NCBI RefSeq assembly: GCF_900111675.1
Contig: NZ_FOHO01000001.1
Location: 186,001 to 250,000, forward strand
Origin: Paracoccus homiensis
Lineage (GTDB): Bacteria; Pseudomonadota; Alphaproteobacteria; Rhodobacterales; Rhodobacteraceae
Reading direction: 5' to 3'
DNA length: 64,000 nucleotides
Shown piece after piece: positions 36,928-44,422 of this stretch. A model generated the notes under the pieces. It did no database searches and had not been told where the DNA came from. It saw only the letters and a program-made list of their open reading frames with translations. The position numbers and the translations under genes are program-made. The stretch's first letter is position 1, and every line of letters starts with the position of its first letter.

Positions 36928-37440
36928 CTAGTCCGAAAGATCCTTCATCGCCTGATACTGCGCACGGGTCTCGGCGTCCATCATCGCCTCCAGCACCTGC
37001 CGGAAACCCGCCACCGCCTGCGGGCCCGCATTGCGATAGGCCGTGCGCATGCGGGCGCGCTGTGCCTCGGACAGGCGACGTTCCAGCGAAGCCCCCTCAT
37101 CCGTCAGATACAGCTGTCTTTCGCGACGGTCGCGGCGACCCACGCGGCTTTCGACCAGCTTGTCCTCGATCAGGGTGCGCAGAACACGGTTCAGCGACTG
37201 CTTGGTCACGCCCAGCACCGCCAGCAGCGAGGTGACGGTCAGGCCCGGACTGCGATTGATGAAATGCAGCGCACGGTGATGGGCGCGGCCATAATCCAGA
37301 TCGGCCAGGATCAGGTCGGGATCGGCCGTGAAGGCCCGGTAGGCAAAGAACATTGCCTCGATCCCGCGGCGCAGCTGGTCATCTGTCAGGAACAGAAGAT
37401 CCTCACCGATCATGTTCTGTACCCGCGCCTTCTGCTGCAT
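36928..37440 (-). CDS. petP: MarR-family regulator, PetP-like
   Basis: MarR protein of 170 residues: FINRSPGLTVTSLLAVLG, recognition helix VTKQSLNRVLRTLIEDKLVE, wing RDRRERQLYLTDEGASLE. In Rhodobacter capsulatus petP and petR form an operon upstream of other genes and both are essential for bc1 expression. The same pairing here, with petP first and a 7-base gap, supports the names. It is divergent from ilvE with a 158-base intergenic region (37441-37598). Confidence 0.85.
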   Translation of the reverse strand: MQQKARVQNMIGEDLLFLTDDQLRRGIEAMFFAYRAFTADPDLILADLDYGRAHHRALHFINRSPGLTVTSLLAVLGVTKQSLNRVLRTLIEDKLVESRVGRRDRRERQLYLTDEGASLERRLSEAQRARMRTAYRNAGPQAVAGFRQVLEAMMDAETRAQYQAMKDLSD

Positions 37441-37598
37441 CGCGCATCCCCTTATCTGTTGGCGCTACCTTGATATGGCAGCGTTGTTGACTTTCCAAGA
37501 TCGGATTGTTAGCCGTCAAGGCGTCTTACGCAAGAAATTAGCCGATTCCGGGACGCTTTGCGCAAGATTCGGAAACCCGGATAGGATGGAGAAAGAAA

Positions 37599-38468
37599 AT
37601 GACGGCGGCTTACGACGATCGCGACGGCAAGATCTGGATGGACGGGGAACTGGTCGACTGGCGCGATGCGAAGGTACATGTGCTGACGCATGCGCTGCAT
37701 TACGCCAGTTCGGTGTTCGAGGGCGAACGCTGCTATGATGGCAAGATCTTCAAGGGGCATGAACATTCGCTGCGCCTGATCGAGTCGGGTCGCCTGCTAG
37801 ACATGCCCATTCCCTATTCGGCCGAGGAAATCGACGCCGCGAAAGAGGCCGTGCTGAAGGCCAACGGTTTCGAAAACGCCTATGTCCGCGTCGTGGCATG
37901 GCGTGGGTCAGGTCCGGATATGGGTGTCTCGGCCAAGCGCAACCCGGTCCGCATGGCGGTCTGCGCCTGGGAATGGGGCAGCTATTACGGCGATGCCAAG
38001 ACGCAGGGCGCCAAGCTGGACGTGGCCAAGTGGAAACGCCCCAGCCCCGAAACCATCCCGACCGCGGCCAAGGCCGCCGGCCTTTACATGATCTGCACCA
38101 TGTCCAAACACGCCGCCGAGGAAAAAGGCTGCTCGGACGCGCTGTTCATGGATTGGGAAGGCTATGTCGCCGAAGCGACCGGCGCCAACATCTTCTTCGT
38201 GAAGGATGGCGAGGTTCATACCCCGCTGGCCGACCGTTTCCTGAACGGCATCACCCGCCAGACCATCATCCAGATGCTGAAGGATAACGGCATCACGGTG
38301 CATGAACGCCGCATCAAGCCGGAAGAGCTGGACGATTTCCAGGAATGCTTCCTGACCGGCACCGCCGCCGAGGTGACGCCCGTGGGTCAGATCGGCGACT
38401 GGAACTTCCAGGTCGGCCAGACCACCCGCAAAGTCGCCGCGGATTACGAGGCGCTGGTCCGCGCCTGA
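37599..38468 (+). CDS. ilvE: Branched-chain amino acid aminotransferase
   Basis: PLP-dependent transaminase of fold type IV, making Val, Leu and Ile from their 2-oxo acids. The 289-residue product has VLTHALHYASSVFEGERCY near the start, the Schiff-base lysine in ETIPTAAKAAGLYM, and EGYVAEATGANIFFV. Upstream of the gene is a TTGACT element at 37485-37490 that could be a -35 box but no good -10 was found. GGAGAAAGAAA precedes the ATG. A strong terminator follows. The usual neighbour in Rhodobacterales is petPR, as here. Confidence 0.95.
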   Translation: MTAAYDDRDGKIWMDGELVDWRDAKVHVLTHALHYASSVFEGERCYDGKIFKGHEHSLRLIESGRLLDMPIPYSAEEIDAAKEAVLKANGFENAYVRVVAWRGSGPDMGVSAKRNPVRMAVCAWEWGSYYGDAKTQGAKLDVAKWKRPSPETIPTAAKAAGLYMICTMSKHAAEEKGCSDALFMDWEGYVAEATGANIFFVKDGEVHTPLADRFLNGITRQTIIQMLKDNGITVHERRIKPEELDDFQECFLTGTAAEVTPVGQIGDWNFQVGQTTRKVAADYEALVRA

Positions 38469-38491
38469 TCCACGACGCGACCGATACAAGG

Positions 38492-38522
38492 AAAGGGCCG
38501 CCCCGATCAGGGCGGCCCTTTT
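38492..38522 (+). terminator. Rho-independent terminator of ilvE
   Basis: A perfect 12-bp stem, AAAGGGCCGCCC (38492-38503) with GGGCGGCCCTTT (38510-38521), loop CGATCA, runs into TTTT. The A-run on the other strand makes it usable in both directions, so it may also end the 38549-38734 gene. Confidence 0.92.
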
Positions 38523-38548
38523 CGTTGCAGAATGCACTGCGGCGCGGG

Positions 38549-38734
38549 TCAGGCCAGACGGCCACGATCGATGCGCAGGAATTCCGAGGTCTTGCGATTC
38601 TCGTCGCCACGCGTCTTGGGTCGGCTGTGCAGGGTTGCAATCGCGGGGTGCTGCCCCGCCTCGCGGTCCTGACGCGTGAATTCGCGCATGCGGGCGGCAC
38701 CGTGGTCCCGGGGTTGATCGCTGACATGTTTCAT
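38549..38734 (-). CDS. Small basic conserved protein, 61 residues
   Basis: MKHVSDQPRDHGAARMREFT begins a 61-residue, strongly charged protein with many Arg, His and Asp and no hydrophobic segment, signal or cysteine. Support for a real gene is the strong Shine-Dalgarno AGGAGGG (38741-38747, read on the minus strand) six bases ahead of the ATG, and its place at the end of the lpt-hpf-ptsN block between a terminator and ptsN. It may be intrinsically disordered. I cannot name a function; a small nucleic-acid or ribosome-binding role is possible. Confidence 0.65.
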   Translation of the reverse strand: MKHVSDQPRDHGAARMREFTRQDREAGQHPAIATLHSRPKTRGDENRKTSEFLRIDRGRLA

Positions 38735-38794
38735 GATCGGCCCTCCTGATTGATCAGCCCTCAATATAGGGCCGAATCGGACCAAATCAAACCG

Positions 38795-39259
38795 TCAGGC
38801 CGCCTTGAAACCCTGCGCGGCGGCCAAAACGGCGTGAAGGGCGGTCGGGTTGTCATTTGCCCGCAGCTTGGCGCGCAGATCCGGGTCGCGCAATGTCCGC
38901 GACACCAGGGCCAGCGCCTTCAGGTGATCGACGCCGCTGGTTTCAGGTGCCAGAAGCGCAAAGATCAGATCGACGGGCTGGCGGTCCACCGCGTCGAAAT
39001 CCAGTGGCTTTTCCAGACGCAGGAACAGACCCACGACCTGATCCAGACCATGCAGCCGCGCATGTGGCAGCGCCACGCCCTGCCCGACACCGGTCGGCCC
39101 AAGGCTTTCGCGTTCCTGCAGCGCGTCCAGCACCTCGGACGCGTTCAACCGGTATTCAGCATGGGCCAGATCGGCCAGTTCCTGAAACAACCGCTTCTTC
39201 GATGTCACCTGCCCCAAAGAGCGCACGGCCCCGGACCTGAGAATCTCGGTAAGTTGCAT
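38795..39259 (-). CDS. ptsN: Nitrogen-related phosphotransferase EIIA, PtsN
   Basis: EIIA(Ntr) of 154 residues, the last acceptor of the nitrogen phosphotransferase chain (PtsP-NPr-PtsN), a regulator of potassium uptake, cell envelope and carbon-nitrogen balance. The phosphorylated histidine is in GVALPHARLHGLDQVVG. Other family marks are SKKRLFQELADLAH and ALQERESLGPTGVGQG. It is 87 bases downstream of hpf on the same strand. Confidence 0.94.
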   Translation of the reverse strand: MQLTEILRSGAVRSLGQVTSKKRLFQELADLAHAEYRLNASEVLDALQERESLGPTGVGQGVALPHARLHGLDQVVGLFLRLEKPLDFDAVDRQPVDLIFALLAPETSGVDHLKALALVSRTLRDPDLRAKLRANDNPTALHAVLAAAQGFKAA

Positions 39260-39346
39260 CCAGTTTCGTCTTTCCTAATGCTGGCCGCCCCCGTGCGACC
39301 TGCCGGGGGCGGTTCAGTTCAGGCAAGCATCACGCGAAGGGCGACG

Positions 39347-39922
39347 TCAGCCGTTTCCGCGAGGGTCGATCCAGCCCACATTGCCGTCATCGCGGCGGTG
39401 GACGACATTGACGCCGCCGTGTTTCTCGTTGCGGAACACCAACAGCGGGGTTCCGGCCAATTCCATCTGCATGACCGCATCACCGACCGACAGGGTCGGA
39501 ACGCGGGCTTCCATTTCGGCGATGATGATGGGTTCCAGACCGTTGTCCTTCGATTCCCAAACATCCTCGTCAGCCGACAGCACATACATGCCTGCCTGAC
39601 CGAATTCAACAGGCTCGGAACGGTCCTTGTGATGGTCCTTCAGGCGGCGCTTGTAGCGGCGAAGCTGCTTGTCCATCTTTTCGCGGCAAGCCTCGAAAGC
39701 GGCGTAGATCTCATTGGCGGTCCCGCGCGCCTGAACCGTCAGCCCGGTCGACAAATGCACCACGCAGTCACACAGGAACTGATGCGCGTCCCGCGAGAAT
39801 GTCACGGTCGCATCGGTCGGGCGTTGCGAATATTTCTGGACAGTCTCACCCAGTTCCGCCTCGACATGTGTGGTCAGGGCGTCTCCGACATCGATGTGTT
39901 TTCCGCTGATGGTGTAGCGCAT
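39347..39922 (-). CDS. hpf: Ribosome hibernation promoting factor, long form
   Basis: The 191-residue protein has an N-terminal HPF/RaiA domain (1-100; MRYTISGKHIDVGDALTTHV, and basic helix REKMDKQLRRYKRRLKDHHK) and a C-terminal dimerisation domain (130-191; MELAGTPLLVFRNEKHGGVN, VVHRRDDGNVGWI). Long HPF dimerises 70S ribosomes to 100S during starvation. The ATG at 39922 follows GAGAGGAAA on the minus strand; the frame is open further upstream but lacks conserved sequence. Confidence 0.94.
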   Translation of the reverse strand: MRYTISGKHIDVGDALTTHVEAELGETVQKYSQRPTDATVTFSRDAHQFLCDCVVHLSTGLTVQARGTANEIYAAFEACREKMDKQLRRYKRRLKDHHKDRSEPVEFGQAGMYVLSADEDVWESKDNGLEPIIIAEMEARVPTLSVGDAVMQMELAGTPLLVFRNEKHGGVNVVHRRDDGNVGWIDPRGNG

Positions 39923-40037
39923 CGTATTTCCTCTCCGGTTGCCCGCTTTCCGCAATGCGCCGACCCGTTCGACAAGCCGGCATGCGGCGGAAAACGGGGA
40001 TGGCGGGGCACGGCGCTTTACCGCACCCGCATAAATC

Positions 40038-40077
40038 AATTTGGTGACAGCCAGCGCCGAGTGTCAACGGGGGACAC
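40038..40077 (-). promoter_or_regulatory. Candidate promoter and dyad upstream of hpf
   Basis: On the minus strand TTGACA (40062-40067) is a consensus -35 hexamer. The best -10 at 17-18 spacing is weak (CAAATT, 40038-40043). The -35 box lies in a GTGTC-N7-GACAC inverted repeat (40061-40065, 40073-40077). It falls in the 198-base gap between lptB and hpf (39923-40120) and would make hpf-ptsN independent of the lpt genes. Confidence 0.35.
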
Positions 40078-40120
40078 GCGCCCGTGTTGGATTTTGCAGT
40101 TTGCGAAAAACCGGGCCGCG

Positions 40121-40870
40121 TCAGCCCATCTGGAAGCCTTCGCCCAGATAGACCTCGCGCACGCGGCGATCGGCCACGATTTCCTCGGTCGTGCCGGACA
40201 TCAGGACATTTCCGTCATGCAGGATATAGGCGCGGTCAACGATGCCCAGGGTCTCGCGCACGTTATGATCCGTGATCAGAACGCCGATTCCGCGCGATTT
40301 CAGGTCGTGGACAAGCGTGCGAATCTCACCGACGGCAATCGGGTCCACCCCGGCAAAGGGTTCATCCAGCAGCAGAAATCCGGGCGAGGACGCAAGACAG
40401 CGCGCGATCTCGACCCGACGCCGCTCGCCGCCCGACAGGGCCAGCGCGGGCGCATTGCGCAGATGGCTGATCGAAAAATCCGCAAGCAGCTCTTCCAGCC
40501 GGTCGCGACGATGACGCGGATCGCTCAGCGCGACTTCCAGAACGGCCATGATGTTCTGTTCGACACTGAGGCCGCGAAAGATCGACATTTCCTGTGCCAG
40601 ATAGCCGATGCCCAGCCTCGCGCGGCGAAACATCGGCAGCCGCGTGGCATCGCGCCCATCGATGATGACCTGCCCCGCATCGGGCGCGACCAGCCCGGCG
40701 ATACAGTAAAAGCAGGTGGTCTTGCCCGAGCCGTTCGGCCCCAGAAGCGCCACCACCTCGCCCCGCCGCAACGCGATCGACACATCGCGGATCACCAGCC
40801 GGTTGCGATAGGATTTGCGCAGATTGCGGACGGTCAGCCCGTCCAGCGCCTGTGCGGCCACGTCGCGCAT
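40121..40870 (-). CDS. lptB: Lipopolysaccharide export ATPase LptB
   Basis: Cytoplasmic ATPase of the LptB2FGC complex, which extracts lipopolysaccharide from the inner membrane. The 249-residue product has Walker [12 protein letters not shown]-loop [18 protein letters not shown], signature [15 protein letters not shown], Walker [14 protein letters not shown] and H-loop [10 protein letters not shown], all typical of LptB. The start is ATG 40870, overlapping the lptA stop by one base (TGATG); a GTG one codon upstream is an alternative. Confidence 0.95.
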   Translation of the reverse strand: MRDVAAQALDGLTVRNLRKSYRNRLVIRDVSIALRRGEVVALLGPNGSGKTTCFYCIAGLVAPDAGQVIIDGRDATRLPMFRRARLGIGYLAQEMSIFRGLSVEQNIMAVLEVALSDPRHRRDRLEELLADFSISHLRNAPALALSGGERRRVEIARCLASSPGFLLLDEPFAGVDPIAVGEIRTLVHDLKSRGIGVLITDHNVRETLGIVDRAYILHDGNVLMSGTTEEIVADRRVREVYLGEGFQMG

Positions 40871-41349
40871 CACTGCCCGCCACCCGGTTGCAGGACCGAT
40901 CGGACACGTCCATCGACCTGCGCCGCGCCGGTGGCCAGATTGACGACCATCTTGTCGCCGGTCAGCACGTTGCGCCCCTGCGTCAGAACCACCTGACCGC
41001 TCAGTGTCACCTGCCCCGTCTCGACCTGATAGACGCCCTCGGCGGCCTCGGCGGCATCTGCGCCGCTGACCAGGGTGACATTCCCGACCGCATGCAGCGA
41101 CTTGATCCGATCCTGCCCACCCTGGGCATATTCAACCGTGACCTTGTCGGCCGACAGGCGCATCTCGCCCTGCCCGATCACGACATTGCCGGTGAAAACC
41201 GCGCTGCCGTCACCCTGATTCACGCTCAGCGAATCCGCCGCCACCTCGACCGGGGCCGAGGTGTCCGCCTCGATCGAGCCAAAGCTGACATCCTGCGCCA
41301 GCGCGGGGCCGGTGGTCAGGGCAAGGGCGATCAGGAACTGGCGCAGCAT
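40870..41349 (-). CDS. lptA: Lipopolysaccharide transport periplasmic protein LptA
   Basis: Periplasmic bridge protein of 159 residues. Signal peptide [19 protein letters not shown] is cut after AQ. The OstA/LptA beta-jellyroll repeats follow ([51 protein letters not shown]). The start at 41349 places the signal peptide at residue 1; the frame stays open upstream into lptC but without conserved sequence. It lies 11 bases after lptC. Confidence 0.94.
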   Translation of the reverse strand: MLRQFLIALALTTGPALAQDVSFGSIEADTSAPVEVAADSLSVNQGDGSAVFTGNVVIGQGEMRLSADKVTVEYAQGGQDRIKSLHAVGNVTLVSGADAAEAAEGVYQVETGQVTLSGQVVLTQGRNVLTGDKMVVNLATGAAQVDGRVRSVLQPGGGQ

Positions 41350-41360
41350 CTGTGGATCCT

Positions 41361-41939
41361 TCAGTCGGATGGAGGCGTGTATATCAGACGAACGCCGCCA
41401 GTGAAATTCAAGACCGCAGGCCCGTCCTGCGGCGACAGCTCCATCGCGCCGGCGTCCAGCTGGCCAAGCGGACCATCCGCCGTGATCCCGTCCCGCGCGC
41501 TCACCACCGATCGGTCCGTCGCCGCATCGATGCGCGGCGAATCGATCTGCCACCCGGTCGAGGTGGTCATCCGCACGCCCCCCGTCAGCGACACGGCTTG
41601 ATCGTCGACCCCGCCCGTCGGCGCGGTCAGATGCGCGCTCAGCCCGTCGCGGCGCTGCCAGTCAAGGCTGACACTGTCGGCACTGCCCTGATCCTGCCCG
41701 CTGCCCGGCACCACCTGCTGCGCCTGAAAGCTCAGCTCGGCCCCGTCCGAGGTGACCCCGGCATAATCGGGCCGGATCACCCGCGGCTTCTCGACCGCCC
41801 CCTGGGCGTCCACCTCGGCATAGGGGATCTCGGGCTCGGTTCCGGGCTTGCCCGAAAACAGGAACATCGTCGACAGGATCGCAAGCGCGACCAAAGGCAG
41901 CAGCACCCGCAACCATCTGACGATGCGCGTCCGGTTCAT
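41361..41939 (-). CDS. lptC: LPS export ABC transporter periplasmic protein LptC
   Basis: The 192-residue protein has an N-terminal transmembrane anchor (IVRWLRVLLPLVALAILSTM) and a periplasmic jellyroll-like region with RPDYAGVTSDGAELSFQAQQ and RMTTSTGWQIDSPRIDA. LptC links LptFG to LptA. It is 4 bases after kdsD and before lptA, the standard order kdsD-lptC-lptA-lptB. Confidence 0.92.
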   Translation of the reverse strand: MNRTRIVRWLRVLLPLVALAILSTMFLFSGKPGTEPEIPYAEVDAQGAVEKPRVIRPDYAGVTSDGAELSFQAQQVVPGSGQDQGSADSVSLDWQRRDGLSAHLTAPTGGVDDQAVSLTGGVRMTTSTGWQIDSPRIDAATDRSVVSARDGITADGPLGQLDAGAMELSPQDGPAVLNFTGGVRLIYTPPSD

Positions 41940-41943
41940 CGGC

Positions 41944-42888
41944 TCAGACCAGCCCGGCCCGCAGGCAGTCGTGAATATGCAGAATGCCCGAAGGGACCGC
42001 GTTCTCGACCACGAACAGACAGGTGATCTTGCGATCCTGCATCTGCGCCAGGGCCGATTCAGCCAGCGCGTCGGGCGCGATCACACGCGGGTTGCGGGTC
42101 ATCACCTCGCCCGCCCGCAGGGTCAGCAAACCATCCATGTGCCGCCGCAAATCGCCATCGGTGATAATCCCGATCAGCGCCCCGGCCTGATCGACGACAC
42201 CGGTCACGCCATACCCTTTCTGACTGATCACCAGAAGCGCATCGGTCATCGGCGTGTCTTCGGTCACGACCGGCACATCCCTGTGCATCAGATCGCCGAC
42301 CTTCGACAGCAACGCCCCCAGCTTGCCGCCGGGATGAAAGGTGCGGAAATGCTCGGCGGTGAACTGGCGATGTTCCATCAACGCGACCGCCAACGCATCG
42401 CCAAGCGCCAACGTCATCGTGGTCGATGTGGTCGGCACGATCCCGTTGCCACAGGCCTCCTCGGCGGCAGGCAGAACCAGAACCACGTCGGATTGCCGCA
42501 GCAATGTCGATCCCGGTCGCGAAGCGACGCCGATCAGCGGGATCCGGAACCGGCGCGTATGCGCGATCAGATCGGCCAGTTCCGGCGTCTCGCCGCTGTT
42601 CGACAGAACCAGCGCGACATCCGCCTGCGTCACCATGCCCAGATCGCCATGGCTCGCCTCGGCCGGATGCACGAATTGCGCCGGCGTCCCGGTCGAGGCC
42701 AGCGTCGCCGCGATCTTGCGCGCGATATGCCCGGATTTGCCCATGCCGGACACGATCACCCGGCCCTGCGCATTCAGGATCGCCTCGACCGCGCGGTCGA
42801 ATTCGGCATCCAGCGCACCGGCCAGCTGATCCAGCCCCGTCATCTCGGTGCGAATGACGCGCCGCGCCGTCTCGATATAATCGCTCAC
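41944..42888 (-). CDS. kdsD: Arabinose-5-phosphate isomerase (KdsD/KpsF family)
   Basis: Interconverts ribulose-5-phosphate and arabinose-5-phosphate, the precursor of Kdo in lipopolysaccharide. The 314-residue product has a SIS domain (GRVIVSGMGKSGHIARKIAA, FVHPAEASHGDLGMVT, ALVLSNSGETPELADLI) and two C-terminal CBS domains (LMHRDVPVVTEDTPMTDAL and MTRNPRVIAPDALAESAL). The start is a GTG at 42888 with AGGGA upstream on the minus strand. A copy of the dispersed hairpin repeat lies between it and rnd. Confidence 0.93.
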   Translation of the reverse strand: MSDYIETARRVIRTEMTGLDQLAGALDAEFDRAVEAILNAQGRVIVSGMGKSGHIARKIAATLASTGTPAQFVHPAEASHGDLGMVTQADVALVLSNSGETPELADLIAHTRRFRIPLIGVASRPGSTLLRQSDVVLVLPAAEEACGNGIVPTTSTTMTLALGDALAVALMEHRQFTAEHFRTFHPGGKLGALLSKVGDLMHRDVPVVTEDTPMTDALLVISQKGYGVTGVVDQAGALIGIITDGDLRRHMDGLLTLRAGEVMTRNPRVIAPDALAESALAQMQDRKITCLFVVENAVPSGILHIHDCLRAGLV

Positions 42889-42905
42889 CCGCCGTCCCTT
42901 TGCCT

Positions 42906-42951
42906 TGGTCGAAATATCCTCGGGGGGACCGGGGGGCAGACAGCCCCCCGG
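42906..42951 (-). repeat. GC hairpin repeat, copy 3
   Basis: A 9-bp perfect stem (42929-42937 with 42943-42951, loop AGACA) with AAATATCCTCGGGGGG beside it. Bases 42912-42951 equal 16251-16290 apart from one substitution (A at 42928, T at 16267). On the minus strand the hairpin follows rnd and its tail leads to kdsD. Confidence 0.8.
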
Positions 42952-42965
42952 CGCCGTTCCATCAC

Positions 42966-43580
42966 CTAGTGATGGAAGATGTCATTTTCATCCCCCCAGC
43001 CCAGCAGGTCCAGATGGGCACGGGCGGGAAGGAAATCGAAACAGGCCTGCGCCAGGCCCATGCGGTTCTCGCGGCGCAGCCGCGCCTCCAGGGCCTCTTT
43101 CAGCTTGTGCAGATGCAGGACATCCGAAGCCGCATATTCCAGCTGGGCATCGGTCAGATCCGGCGCGCCCCAATCGCTGGTCTGTTGCTGTTTGCTGATA
43201 TCGACATTCACCATCTCGTTCAGCAGGTATTTCAACCCGTGCCGGTCGGTGAAGGTCCGCACCATCTTCGAGGCGATCTTGGTGCACCAGACAGGCGCGG
43301 TCACCACACCAAAGGCATTTTCCAACGCGGCAATGTCGAATCGTCCGAAATGGAACAGCTTCAGAACCTTGGGATCGGTCAGCATCCTGGTCAGGTTCGG
43401 CGCTTCGGTCTGGCCGCGCTCGATCTGGACCAGATGGGCATCGCCATCGCCCGACGACATCTGCACCAGGCACAGGCGATCGCGGCGCGGATCAAGACCC
43501 ATGGTTTCGGTATCGATGGCCACAACCGGGCCAAGGTTCAGATCATCGGGCAGGTCGTTCTGGTAAAGATGGATGCTCAT
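42966..43580 (-). CDS. rnd: Ribonuclease D-like exonuclease (DEDD domain only)
   Basis: 3'-5' exonuclease of 204 residues for RNA maturation. DEDD motifs: Exo I VVAIDTETMGL, Exo II LKLFHFGRFDIAALEN, Exo III LEYAASDVLHLHKLKE. It also has CTKIASKMVRTFTDRHGLK. Only the exonuclease domain is present; the HRDC domains of E. coli RNase D (about 375 residues) are absent, a short form I recall as usual in alphaproteobacteria. The frame is open for 275 codons upstream, but the ATG at 43580 begins the conserved sequence. Confidence 0.92.
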   Translation of the reverse strand: MSIHLYQNDLPDDLNLGPVVAIDTETMGLDPRRDRLCLVQMSSGDGDAHLVQIERGQTEAPNLTRMLTDPKVLKLFHFGRFDIAALENAFGVVTAPVWCTKIASKMVRTFTDRHGLKYLLNEMVNVDISKQQQTSDWGAPDLTDAQLEYAASDVLHLHKLKEALEARLRRENRMGLAQACFDFLPARAHLDLLGWGDENDIFHH

Positions 43581-43913
43581 GACTTGATCGTTCTGAAAAG
43601 GATGTGCCCCCAATGACCAGAAACGCGCCGCGCAATCCAGCAAAAACCTGATCCCCTGCCGCAATTGGCAAGCCAAAGCGCGCCGCGCACCGTGACAAAA
43701 CCCGCGATCACGCATTTTCTCGCCCGAACGTGAATTCGTGAATGTTCTGACGGCTTTAACTCGCGCATGGAATCGGGCCGGAACGGCGCTTTTCGGCGGG
43801 AAAGCGCGGCGTTCGCGTCGCTGACCAGTATCGCGGATCCATTCTCCGAACGCGGTGTTAGAAGGCACGCGTCCGCAAACGGGCGCCCTATTGACGGAAA
43901 GAAGGAGTTCCAG
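43581..43913. other. Intergenic region between rnd and the secreted-protein gene
   Basis: 333 bases without a convincing gene. It must hold divergent promoters for rnd (-) and for the secreted protein (+). It has a few AT-rich patches (for example around 43725-43765) but I could not pick a reliable -35/-10 pair or operator. Frames open across it are in-frame extensions of the flanking genes without conserved features. Confidence 0.6.
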
Positions 43914-44366
43914 ATGTTCCGCCAAATCGCATTCGCTGCCGTCAGCATTTCCACGCTGGCCGTTCCCGCCGCCATCGCACAAGAGGCTGCGCAGACCGAA
44001 CAGCAGGTTCAACAGCAGGCCCCCGCCCAAGAGGCCCCTGCACCGGCAGTGAACCAGATGGATGCCGCCGCCACCTACGAGGCCGCGCGCAACCAGCTGG
44101 GCATTCTGAAATATTGCGAAGGTCAGGGCTTTACCGGCGCCGAGGCCGTTTCGGCACAGGAAAAGATGGTCGGCATGCTGCCCGAGGCTGACGAACAGGC
44201 CGGTGCCGCCGCCGAACAGAAAGGCGCCGAAGGCACGGTTTCGGCCGGTGGCGCGGAAATCGCGCTGGATCAGGCCGCAAGCCAGCAAGGCACCACGGTC
44301 GAAGCGCAGTGCCAGCAGATCGAGGCTGCCGTGAATCAGGTGGCCAAGCAGCTGCCCGCCGGCTAA
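43914..44366 (+). CDS. Small secreted protein, possibly the family labelled pore-forming ESAT-6
   Basis: The 150-residue protein has a signal peptide (AFAAVSISTLAVPAAIAQ) and a mature part rich in Ala, Gln and Glu (EQQVQQQAPAQEAPAPAV), followed by the ordered part NQLGILKYCEGQGFTGAEAV and SAGGAEIALDQAASQQGTT with two cysteines (KYCEG and EAQCQQ). From memory it matches Rhodobacteraceae proteins annotated as pore-forming ESAT-6 family; that name is unproven and may be a database carry-over. GAAGGAG at 43901 supports the start. It is the only gene on its transcript and is followed by a terminator. Confidence 0.78.
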   Translation: MFRQIAFAAVSISTLAVPAAIAQEAAQTEQQVQQQAPAQEAPAPAVNQMDAAATYEAARNQLGILKYCEGQGFTGAEAVSAQEKMVGMLPEADEQAGAAAEQKGAEGTVSAGGAEIALDQAASQQGTTVEAQCQQIEAAVNQVAKQLPAG

Positions 44367-44385
44367 ACAGCGCGACATCGATATT

Positions 44386-44418
44386 GCAAAGGGCCGGTCC
44401 ATCAACCGGCCCTTTTGC
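44386..44418. terminator. Bidirectional terminator
   Basis: GGGCCGGT (44391-44398) pairs with ACCGGCCC (44405-44412), extended by AAA with TTT, loop CCATCA. TTTT follows on the plus strand and TTT on the minus strand, so it can end both the secreted-protein gene (+) and the AI-2E transporter gene (-). Confidence 0.85.
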
Positions 44419-44422
44419 CATC

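Noticed and set aside
37485..37513. A sigma-70 promoter for ilvE (TTGACT with a -10 at 37508)
   Set aside because: The -35 is good but the -10 position reads TAGCCG; too weak to report as a promoter.
38750..40996. A 748-codon open frame on the plus strand across ptsN, hpf and lptB
   Set aside because: It has no recognisable domain and lies opposite three genes with intact motifs; GC-rich codon use keeps antisense frames open.
42966..44405. A 479-residue version of RNase D
   Set aside because: The 275 extra N-terminal residues are antisense to the secreted-protein gene and terminator; the DEDD domain starts at the ATG at 43580.
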